A DNA stretch of 64,000 bases. Source: JAUIJL01 sp965366625. GTDB lineage: Bacteria > Acidobacteriota > Thermoanaerobaculia > Multivoradales > J023. Of the stretch, positions 43,743-50,614 are shown in pieces; positions within the stretch are counted from its first letter, which is position 1, and the number at the start of each line of letters is the position of its first letter. The notes below the pieces were generated by a model, which searched no databases, had not been told where the DNA came from, and saw nothing but the letters and a program-made list of their open reading frames with translations. The position numbers and the translations under genes were made by a program. The stretch covers positions 144,299 to 208,298 of the forward strand of contig CBDUGP010000005.1 in NCBI GenBank assembly GCA_965366625.1, read 5' to 3'.

Positions 43743-44330
43743 ATGCAACTCGAATCCCAGCCCAATCCCGGCTCAGAAGACAGCGATCTACTCGCGCGAA
43801 TAGCCGCGGGTGAAACCTATGCCCTCGAGCAGTTGTTCGATCGCTATTCCGGGCTGCTCACCGCCTTGGCGCGGCGGGTTCTACACGATCCGTCCGACGC
43901 CGAGGAAATCGTGCAAGAGGTTTTCCTCCAAGTTTGGAATCAGGCCGGTCGCTACGATCGGTCACGATCCTCTGTGTCCACCTGGTTGGTCTTGATCACC
44001 CGGAGCCGGGCCATCGATCGACTGCGCAGCCGTCAGGTCAAAGATCGGACGTTGACGGCGTTGAAACAAGAAAAGCCGAATCTGCATACATCTCCTGAAG
44101 GCAGCAGAAACGTACTACTAGATCAAAGGCGGAGTCGGCTGCGATTAGAGCTGGCCGAATTGCCGAATGAGCAGCGGGAGGTTTTGGAACTCGCCTTCTT
44201 TAAAGGCATGACCCAAAGCGAAATTTCTGCCTCGACTGGAATTCCTCTCGGGACCGTAAAGACCCGCACGCTCTTGGCCATGAAGAAGTTGCGCAAAGCC
44301 CTTCATGGCGATATTCAGGACCTGCTGTGA
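43743..44330 (+). CDS. ECF-type RNA polymerase sigma factor
   Basis: 195 residues from ATG 43743 (MQLESQPNPG; GGAG ~9 nt upstream); a TTG at 43719 is an alternative. Region 2: ALEQLFDRYSGLLTALARRVL, DAEEIVQEVFLQVWNQAGRYD, WLVLITRSRAIDRLRSRQ. Region 4: LAELPNEQREVLELAFFKGMTQSEISASTGIPLGTVKTR. The SigK-like form pairs with an RskA-type anti-sigma, and such a gene follows 68 bp downstream. The linker of ~45 residues is of usual length. Direct targets are unknown. Confidence 0.93.
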   Translation: MQLESQPNPGSEDSDLLARIAAGETYALEQLFDRYSGLLTALARRVLHDPSDAEEIVQEVFLQVWNQAGRYDRSRSSVSTWLVLITRSRAIDRLRSRQVKDRTLTALKQEKPNLHTSPEGSRNVLLDQRRSRLRLELAELPNEQREVLELAFFKGMTQSEISASTGIPLGTVKTRTLLAMKKLRKALHGDIQDLL

Positions 44331-44398
44331 AGAAGCATCCAGCAGAAGACAGTTTTTTTCTTGTGACCTATTTTTTGTAGTGACGGAGCAGTGAAGCC

Positions 44399-45373
44399 AT
44401 GGAACAGGATTCGCCTTTGATTCCCGAATCCGACGACGCAAGTGCCGAGCGGGCGCTCGAGCGCTTAGCGTCGGGTTGGATTCCCCAGGATGCAGCAGTC
44501 GCCGATGGAGGCGACGCCGCGATCCGTGCGGATTTAGAAGCGTTGGCCTTGCTCGCCTATGAGCTCGAGCCCGAAGCGCCGTCCGCAGGCGCGAAAGAGA
44601 GATTGATGGCTCGGATTCAGGCCCGGGCCGGCGAGACCTCCCCGGTCACGCCGCCACCCCAGCGTGATCCCGCCGAGATGACCCTCCAGCATACCTCACG
44701 CCCGAGCGAGTCACCGGTAGTCGACCTCAGAACCAGAAATGCTGAAGCCGCAGACAAAACTTTGATGATGGAGGTTCCCGCCGCGGTGGCCGCTTCGCGG
44801 GGCCCTGGCAGATCGGGAGCTTCTCTGGCGTCCTGGGCGATGGCCGCCGGCTTGGCTTTCTGCTTGGTCGGTCTCGGTTACCTCTACGGTCAGGTGAATG
44901 CCAAGAACGTCGTCATCGCGATCCAGCAGGACCGCCTGGAATCCGCCCAAGATTTAGAATCGGAACTCGACCGTGCTCGCGACGATTTGAGACGAATTCA
45001 AGACAGCCTGGCCATGGTCACCACCGTCGCCCAGACCGCTTATCCCTTGCGTCCGGCCGGTCCAACCCGCGCGTCCTTGGGCGCCTCGCCGACCGGCAAA
45101 GTCTTCGTATGTGGCCAGCATAAACGTTGGTATTTGTCGTTGAGCGACCTGGAGCCACCCCCGGAAGGCTCTGAGTATCACCTGTGGTTCCTCACCGAAG
45201 AAGGAGCCGTCGATGCCGGTCGATTCGAGGTCAGGAGCGGCGTCGCGGGCATGCAAGATCTCACCATGCCCGACGGTACTCACGGTTTTCAGATCACCAT
45301 GGAGCCGATTGGCGGCGGTGACGAGCCCGAAGGTCGCACGATCATGATCGGAGATCGACCGGTCAACCTTTGA
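44399..45373 (+). CDS. RskA-like membrane anti-sigma factor
   Basis: 324 residues. A cytosolic region of ~140 residues, one membrane helix (SLASWAMAAGLAFCLVGLGYLYG), a coiled segment (DRLESAQDLESELDRARDDLRRIQDSL), and a C-terminal RskA domain (GKVFVCGQHKRWYLSLSDLEPPPEGSEYHLWFL). The His/Cys zinc-anti-sigma motif is not present in the cytosolic part. It should hold the upstream ECF sigma inactive until a signal triggers proteolysis. Its TGA overlaps the ATG of sfsA. Confidence 0.87.
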   Translation: MEQDSPLIPESDDASAERALERLASGWIPQDAAVADGGDAAIRADLEALALLAYELEPEAPSAGAKERLMARIQARAGETSPVTPPPQRDPAEMTLQHTSRPSESPVVDLRTRNAEAADKTLMMEVPAAVAASRGPGRSGASLASWAMAAGLAFCLVGLGYLYGQVNAKNVVIAIQQDRLESAQDLESELDRARDDLRRIQDSLAMVTTVAQTAYPLRPAGPTRASLGASPTGKVFVCGQHKRWYLSLSDLEPPPEGSEYHLWFLTEEGAVDAGRFEVRSGVAGMQDLTMPDGTHGFQITMEPIGGGDEPEGRTIMIGDRPVNL

Positions 45374-46086
45374 TGAAATTTGACTTGCCCCTTCATCAGG
45401 GTGTGCTGATCCGACGTTATAAGCGTTTCTTGGCGGACGTGCGCCTGCAAGACGGCACCGAACTGACCGTTCACTGCCCGAATTCCGGAGCCATGACCTC
45501 GTGCTCCGAGCCGGGTCGACCGGTGATCATTTCCGATTCGCAGAATCCGAAACGCAAGTTACGCTTCACTTGGGAGATGATCCAGATGCCTGACGCCTGG
45601 GTCGGGGTCAATACCGCCAATCCCAACCGTGCGGTCGCGGGCTTCATCGAAGCCGGTCAAATTCCCGAGTTGGTCGGTTATCGCGGCCTCCGTCGAGAAG
45701 TGAAATACGGTCGCGAAGGGCGCAGCCGAATCGACATCTTGCTCGAGGATGCCGAGCACGAAAGACCGCGCTGTTTTGTGGAGATCAAGAATACGACCCT
45801 GCGCTCCGGAGAGCACGCCGCTTTTCCCGATGCGGTCACTACCCGTGGGTTGAAACATCTGGAAGAACTCGAAGACGTGGTCGCGAACGGAGACCGGGGA
45901 GTCATCTTCTTTTTTGTCGGCCGCGAAGACTGCTTGCGCATGCGACCGGCGGACGAGGTCGACCCCGCCTACGCACAGGCGCTTCGGCGGGTCGCCGGCT
46001 CGGGGGTAGAGGTCTTGGCCTACCGCATGTCCTTCGATCCGGAGCGTGGCATTCGCTTGCTCGATCGAGCCCCGGTGGATCTATAG
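45373..46086 (+). CDS. sfsA: Sugar fermentation stimulation protein homologue SfsA
   Basis: 237 residues. Conserved order: LIRRYKRFLADVRLQDGTELTVHCPNSG, MTSCSEPG, WVGVNTANPNRAVAGFIEAG, RSRIDILLED, CFVEIKNTTLRSGEHAAFPDAVTTRGLKHL, and GVIFFFVGREDC. SfsA is a nuclease-fold DNA-binding protein named from its E. coli phenotype; biochemical role not settled. ATG 45373 overlaps the anti-sigma stop (TGATG), so it is translationally coupled. Confidence 0.95.
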   Translation: MKFDLPLHQGVLIRRYKRFLADVRLQDGTELTVHCPNSGAMTSCSEPGRPVIISDSQNPKRKLRFTWEMIQMPDAWVGVNTANPNRAVAGFIEAGQIPELVGYRGLRREVKYGREGRSRIDILLEDAEHERPRCFVEIKNTTLRSGEHAAFPDAVTTRGLKHLEELEDVVANGDRGVIFFFVGREDCLRMRPADEVDPAYAQALRRVAGSGVEVLAYRMSFDPERGIRLLDRAPVDL

Positions 46087-46095
46087 CTCGAAGGA

Positions 46096-46554
46096 CTAAG
46101 GGGACGTGAGCCGACTCTTAACCCGTTGGACGGCTCCGATCGAGGTTCCGGCACGAAAGCCGAGCCGTTCTAGATGGCGGGCCAATCCGGCCTTCTGTCC
46201 GTTGGGGTTGCGGGCCAGCCATTTCTCGGTGGCCTCGAGGGCCAGCCTTTCTTCCTCGGGCTCGACCATCTCCCGGACCATTTGTTGGGCCAGCTCCGCT
46301 TCGACGCCACGGCGCAAGAGGCCTGCGAATAGCTTACGCCCGCCTTGGGGCTTACGAGCCAATTTTTGCTCCAGCCACAGCCGGGTTGTTTTCGTATCGT
46401 CGACATAGCCCTGCTCGGCTAAGCGATCCAAAGCCTGCTCGATTTCTTCGGGCTCGAATCCCCGTTGCCGTAGCTTGGAACGGAGCTCAGCCGCGAAGTG
46501 TGCTCGTCGGCTGAGCAAGTCGACCGCCCGTTGATAACAACTTTTTTCCGACAC
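46096..46554 (-). CDS. recX: Regulatory protein RecX
   Basis: 152 residues of three-helix RecX repeats: AVDLLSRRAHFAAELRSKLRQRGF, IEQALDRLAEQGYVDD, FAGLLRRGVEAELAQQMVREM and ARHLERLGFRAGTSIGAVQRV. RecX modulates RecA filaments. recA is not adjacent; the gene lies downstream of the PilT/PilU-type gene on the same strand, with an 88-bp gap. ATG 46554. It converges with sfsA, 9 bp between the stops. Confidence 0.92.
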   Translation of the reverse strand: MSEKSCYQRAVDLLSRRAHFAAELRSKLRQRGFEPEEIEQALDRLAEQGYVDDTKTTRLWLEQKLARKPQGGRKLFAGLLRRGVEAELAQQMVREMVEPEEERLALEATEKWLARNPNGQKAGLARHLERLGFRAGTSIGAVQRVKSRLTSP

Positions 46555-46642
46555 TGGATTTTCCTCAGGGCGAAGTCTCTCCGGGGGAGAGCCTCCAGCC
46601 GGCCCTAGTTCCTTCTGCTGCGGTCTCGATGCGCGGGCGGAA

Positions 46643-47833
46643 TCAGCCGAATCGTTCGACGTCGTCGGCGCTGAACAAACCGTCGTCGTTCATCAGATCG
46701 TCGTCGTTGCCCAAAATGCCCATCTGGCCTTCCATCTGTTCCATGGCTTCGTCGGAGGTGAATTGAACCCCCTGCAGCTTGAGCTTGAACTCGTCCGGGT
46801 TGGTGGCCCGCTTGAGCGCATCTTCGACGGTGATCAAGCCGCCTTTGTAGAGATAGAAGAGGCTTTGGTCGAAGGTCTGCATGCCGTATTGGCTGGTGCC
46901 CAACGCGATCTGCTCACGGATGAACTTGGTCTTTTCTTTGTTTTCCACGCAGTCGCGAATGAAGGGGGTCGAAATCATGACCTCTGCGGCCGGCACACGG
47001 CCCATGCCGTCGGCTCTCGGCACCAAGCGCAGGGAGATGGTGGCCTTGAGCACCTGCGCCAATTGGATACGAATCTGCTTTTGATGGTGGGGCGGGAAGA
47101 CCGAGATGATGCGGTTGATGGTTTCCGTGGCGTCCAGGGTGTGTAGCGTGGAGAACACGAGATGGCCGGTTTCCGCCGCGTGGAGAGCCGTTTCAATGGT
47201 TTCAAAATCGCGCATTTCGCCCACCAACACCACGTCGGGATCTTGACGCATGGCGGCGCGCAAGGCCGAGGCAAAGCTGCGGGTATCGACATCGATTTCC
47301 CGCTGGTTGACCAAGGATTTCTTGTCGCGATGAAGAAATTCGATCGGGTCTTCGATGGTGACGATGTGCTCGTTGCGGTTGGCGTTGACGTGATCGATGA
47401 TCGACGCCAAGGTAGTTGACTTGCCCGATCCGGTGGTGCCGGTACAAAGCACCATGCCCCGTCGTTCCTCGGCAATGGTTTTTTCGAGCACCGCCGGCAG
47501 CATCAGTTCGCGGATGGTTTTGATCCGAGCGGGAATCACGCGCAAAACCAATCCCACCACGCCACGCTGTTGGAAAATATTGCAGCGGAAGCGGCCGAGG
47601 CCGGGAACGGAATAGGCCAAGTCGATATCGAGTTCTTCCTTGAATCGAGCCTTTTGACGAGCATTCATGATCGAGTACGCCATCGAAATGGTGTCCTCTT
47701 GCATGAGCCGTTTGAGCTCCATCATCGGGGCGAGGGCGCCGTCGACTCGTGCCATCGGATGGCTACCCACCTTGAGGTGCAAATCCGATGCGTTTTTTTC
47801 GACCGCCAGCTTCAGCAGATCATTGATATTCAT
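46643..47833 (-). CDS. pilT: PilT/PilU-type twitching motility ATPase
   Basis: 396 residues. N-terminal INDLLKLAVEKNASDLHLKVGS; Walker A GTTGSGKSTTLAS; Asp box TIEDPIEFLH; Walker B DVVLVGEMRD; His box TGHLVFSTLHT. It powers retraction of type IV pili. The AIRNLIRE signature of PilT is not present; that site reads STPFIRDCVENKEKTKF, and the acidic C-terminal tail (GNDDDLMNDDGLFSADD) is long, so PilU-type is as likely as PilT. ATG at 47833. A terminator-containing leader lies 205-230 bp upstream. No other pilus gene is adjacent except the prepilin peptidase at 12.4 kb. Confidence 0.9.
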   Translation of the reverse strand: MNINDLLKLAVEKNASDLHLKVGSHPMARVDGALAPMMELKRLMQEDTISMAYSIMNARQKARFKEELDIDLAYSVPGLGRFRCNIFQQRGVVGLVLRVIPARIKTIRELMLPAVLEKTIAEERRGMVLCTGTTGSGKSTTLASIIDHVNANRNEHIVTIEDPIEFLHRDKKSLVNQREIDVDTRSFASALRAAMRQDPDVVLVGEMRDFETIETALHAAETGHLVFSTLHTLDATETINRIISVFPPHHQKQIRIQLAQVLKATISLRLVPRADGMGRVPAAEVMISTPFIRDCVENKEKTKFIREQIALGTSQYGMQTFDQSLFYLYKGGLITVEDALKRATNPDEFKLKLQGVQFTSDEAMEQMEGQMGILGNDDDLMNDDGLFSADDVERFG

Positions 47834-48037
47834 CGTGGCAACCTCGACGCCTCAGTGTGTCTATCGATCTCGATCCGAGCTACTCGCTCGATGGATAAGC
47901 CTTCTGACCCGGCCCGCTCGGACGAGTCCGACCATTAGGAAAGCCTACGGAGAGTCTACCCATCGTAGCACGGTCCGGGGGTGCCGACGGACGGCAGGGG
48001 AGGAAGGTCTTTTGGGGGGAGTTGGTGCAAAGCGGGC

Positions 48038-48066
48038 AAAAAAATAGCTCCAGAGTGATGCTATTC
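48038..48066 (-). terminator. Intrinsic terminator upstream of the PilT/PilU-type gene
   Basis: On the minus strand: GAATAGC, A, TC, ACTCTG, GA, GCTATT followed by seven T. It is 205 bp before the pilT start on the same strand, so it ends a noncoding transcript or acts as an attenuator. Confidence 0.78.
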
Positions 48067-48240
48067 CGTGAAGACCAGGCTACTTGGGAGCTGGTTCATC
48101 GGCGGGTGTCGTCGGGATGACTGACTAGCTGGAGACACCCGGCCCTGATGTGTTGGCCTTCGCGGAACCCCATCACCCGGAGCCCGCTCTCTATCAACTA
48201 CATTAAGCAATGTAGGTGCCAAAGCCCGAGTTTTTGGGGC
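48038..48240 (-). ncRNA. Candidate minus-strand structured RNA or attenuated leader upstream of the PilT/PilU-type gene
   Basis: No ORF on the minus strand. Pairings: CGGGTGTC (48103-48110) with GACACCCG (48134-48141), extended by CATC (48097-48100) with GATG (48147-48150); GACCAG (48073-48078) with CTGGTT (48091-48096). It ends in the terminator at 48038-48066 and the length is ~200 nt. I looked for the conserved bases of c-di-GMP riboswitches, which often sit near pilus genes, and of 6S RNA, SRP RNA and tmRNA; none was convincing. The class is unknown. Confidence 0.4.
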
Positions 48241-48475
48241 TTCTGAGGATGTAGCCGGTGGACAAGAATTGTATCTCCAATGTTTTCAGCGTTTAGAACT
48301 GCTGAAAACTTGAATGAGCCTGCTGTGGCCGAATGGGTGAGGGCTTTTGTGGGTCGAGTCGGAGGGATTTTCTATGTACGGAAACGGACACTGCCCAGAA
48401 TTGGTCAGTTAAGAAGGGGGTTAAAGCTGTACGGAATCGGTCACCACTTGTGGCTGGGATTCTACTTCCGTGGTC
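48241..48475. other. Intergenic region with a 9-bp perfect inverted repeat
   Basis: GTTTTCAGC (48282-48290) and GCTGAAAAC (48301-48309) flank a 10-nt loop. A weaker hairpin AAGCCC/GGGCTT lies at 48222-48242. A short plus-strand frame from 48280 has no recognisable motif and runs on as antisense of the TPR gene. The region is probably the 3' end of the TPR transcript or a decayed insertion. Confidence 0.5.
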
Positions 48476-50599
48476 TCACCGGAGCTCACTCAGAGCTTTT
48501 TCGAGGGCCGGAATTGAAGGATGATCGCCGTAGAAGAGCTCCATCGCCAACTCCAAAGAACGCTCGAACAGGTACCTGGCACCGTCCCGGTCGCCGGTGT
48601 CACGACGCAGCTCGGCCTGACGGGTCCAAGTCGACAGCAGGGCAGGGTGCCGGCTACCCAAGAGCAGCTCCTCGAGAGGAGCCAACCTTTCGAGCAGCTC
48701 GAGGGACTCTTCGTCGTCACGCAGCTCGTCGGCCACTTTGGCGAGATTTCTCAAAGCGCCGTAAAGTTCCATCGATCGCGGGCCAAAGGTTGCCTCGATC
48801 ACTACCGCCGCCCGGCGCAACTCGGTGCGCGCGACCTGAAGCTCGCCCATTTCCAGCAATAGACCCGCCAGATTGTTGCGCTGGATGGCGGTGGCTGGGT
48901 GGTCGGCTCCCCTCTTTTTCTCCGTTAGACGTAGGGCTTCTTCGAAGGGCACCCGAGCAGGGCGAAGGCGTCCGCTCCGGACCAAGACCTTGCCGTAATT
49001 CTCGACGATCGTGATCCGCTTGTTGTCGTCCTCGGGCAAGAGTTCCGAGGCCAGCTCGACACAGGTTTCCATTTGCTCAAGGGCCACCTCGGGCTCGTCG
49101 GCTTCGGCCAAGAGCAAAGCACAAAGGTGCAGGGCGGCGAGATAGGGATTCGACTTGGTGCCGTGGTTCAACCCTTGGATTTCCAGGGCCTTGCGCACCG
49201 CATTTAGGGCCTCCGGCAGCTGTTCGTTTAGGTGCAGAATCTCAGCTCGCAGCATCTCGACATCCCCTCGGCGCGAAGGGTGTCCGTCTACTTTGACCCA
49301 AGCGTTGAGAAAGGCCAGCCGATGGGTGGGCGGCCAATTAGATTCTCCGGCCAATGTCCAAAGCTGGTCGGGGGTGAGGTTTTTAGTGGCCAAGGCGCGT
49401 TCGATGACCGAGTCCAGATCCCTCCCGTCGGACCACCAACGCAACCTCAGGCGGAGGCGAGCGGTTGCTTTCTCATCACCGGCCTTCTCAGCCAACCGCA
49501 GCAGAACAGTGAACGCCCCCCGCCCGGGTTTCAGCCGACGACGCAGCTCACTCAACAAAGTCGTTGCCATCTCCTGCTGCCGTGAGTCGGAGATTCCGTG
49601 CAGCAGGATCGCCGACCAGAGGGCGTGGCAAGGGCGGTAAACCGCGTCGCCGAACGACGGGTGGAGGAATTGCAGATCCCGCAAGACTTCCAAGGTTTCC
49701 CCCTCCACGAGCTCGTCGTCCACGTCGTCGATCAGCTGCTCGCGGCTGTCGTCGTCTAGGCCGAGGGCGGCGAGGACCGGTTCGAGGGGGGCGCTGCCGA
49801 GGCTTTCACCCTGCAACAGGGCCCAATGGGCCAGGGCATTTCGCAGTGGCTCGGGGCAGACTTCGTCGAGCCGCCGCAGGAGTTCGATCATTGCCGGTCC
49901 GAGGTCGCCAGGTCCGACATCGCCAGGGCCGACATCGTCCATTCCGGACCGCGAAGTGATCACCGTTCGAAGATCCGCGTCCTCGGTTGTCGATGGCCAG
50001 ACGTCGACCCACAGTCGACCGGATCCCGGGGAGCACAACGAGGCCAGGCTCTGTCGCAAGCTCTCGGGCAAGATGTCGCCGGACGGCACCACGATCGCGA
50101 GCGGCTTTTGTCCGGCGATTCGATCCACGGTCTCGGCAAGGCCTGCCGTCGGCAAGGAGGCGCTAGAGGTTGGGCTCGTGAAGGCTTGGAGATAAAGGGC
50201 GGCAGCAGCTCCAGCCCCGGTGTCGACTTTCCCTAAAGCTTCGTCTTGCTCAGACCCGTCTCGGGCAGACCCGTCTCGGGCAGACTCGTCTCGGGCAGAC
50301 CTGGTGCTCGGGTCCGAATCCGTGCCGGTCACCGCCAGTTGGTAAGCGTAGAAAGCTTCGAGATCTTGGGCGCCCGGCTCCCAGCCGTCGAGGTCTAGGC
50401 GTCTAACTTGCCCGCCGACGGCTTCCATGTGTGTCCTGAGCCAGGCTTCGGCGCATTCCGCGCTGCCGGCGACCTTCAGGTGACCGCCGGTGCTCAACCG
50501 GGAGGGAGGCTCGGCTCCGGCGTCGATCTGCTCCACCACCCGTCGCCATTCGAGACTCAGTAACTCTTCGGTCTCCAGGTTCTCCAAGGCGTTCTCCAC
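48476..50599 (-). CDS. TPR-repeat protein
   Basis: 707 residues from GTG 50599, with GAGGA ~8 nt upstream. Residues ~100-125 hold repeats SARDESARDGSARDGS and ~225-240 hold DVGPGDVGPGDLGP, both from 15-bp DNA duplications. Residues ~130-400 are mixed alpha/beta without an intact P-loop. From ~430 the chain is helical with TPR-like units of ~42 residues (PATAIQRNNLAGLLLEMGELQVARTELRRAA; HPALLSTWTRQAELRRDTGDRDGARYLFERSLEL). No signal peptide or membrane helix. It begins 15 bp after the secreted peptidase gene, so cotranscribed. Likely a scaffold; partner unknown. Confidence 0.78.
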   Translation of the reverse strand: MENALENLETEELLSLEWRRVVEQIDAGAEPPSRLSTGGHLKVAGSAECAEAWLRTHMEAVGGQVRRLDLDGWEPGAQDLEAFYAYQLAVTGTDSDPSTRSARDESARDGSARDGSEQDEALGKVDTGAGAAAALYLQAFTSPTSSASLPTAGLAETVDRIAGQKPLAIVVPSGDILPESLRQSLASLCSPGSGRLWVDVWPSTTEDADLRTVITSRSGMDDVGPGDVGPGDLGPAMIELLRRLDEVCPEPLRNALAHWALLQGESLGSAPLEPVLAALGLDDDSREQLIDDVDDELVEGETLEVLRDLQFLHPSFGDAVYRPCHALWSAILLHGISDSRQQEMATTLLSELRRRLKPGRGAFTVLLRLAEKAGDEKATARLRLRLRWWSDGRDLDSVIERALATKNLTPDQLWTLAGESNWPPTHRLAFLNAWVKVDGHPSRRGDVEMLRAEILHLNEQLPEALNAVRKALEIQGLNHGTKSNPYLAALHLCALLLAEADEPEVALEQMETCVELASELLPEDDNKRITIVENYGKVLVRSGRLRPARVPFEEALRLTEKKRGADHPATAIQRNNLAGLLLEMGELQVARTELRRAAVVIEATFGPRSMELYGALRNLAKVADELRDDEESLELLERLAPLEELLLGSRHPALLSTWTRQAELRRDTGDRDGARYLFERSLELAMELFYGDHPSIPALEKALSELR
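49896..49940. repeat. Three in-frame 15-bp units in the TPR gene
   Basis: GGTCCGAGGTCGCCA, GGTCCGACATCGCCA, GGGCCGACATCGTCC at 49896, 49911 and 49926. They encode the DVGPG/DLGPG repeat on the minus strand. Confidence 0.88.
50251..50295. repeat. Three in-frame 15-bp units in the TPR gene
   Basis: CAGACCCGTCTCGGG twice, then CAGACTCGTCTCGGG, at 50251, 50266 and 50281. They encode the ARDGS/ARDES repeat on the minus strand. Confidence 0.92.
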
Positions 50600-50614
50600 G
50601 GCAGCATCCTCGTG

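Noticed and set aside
48280..49014. Plus-strand ORF starting in the gap after the TPR gene
   Set aside because: Most of it is antisense to the TPR gene and the first 65 codons match nothing I recognise.
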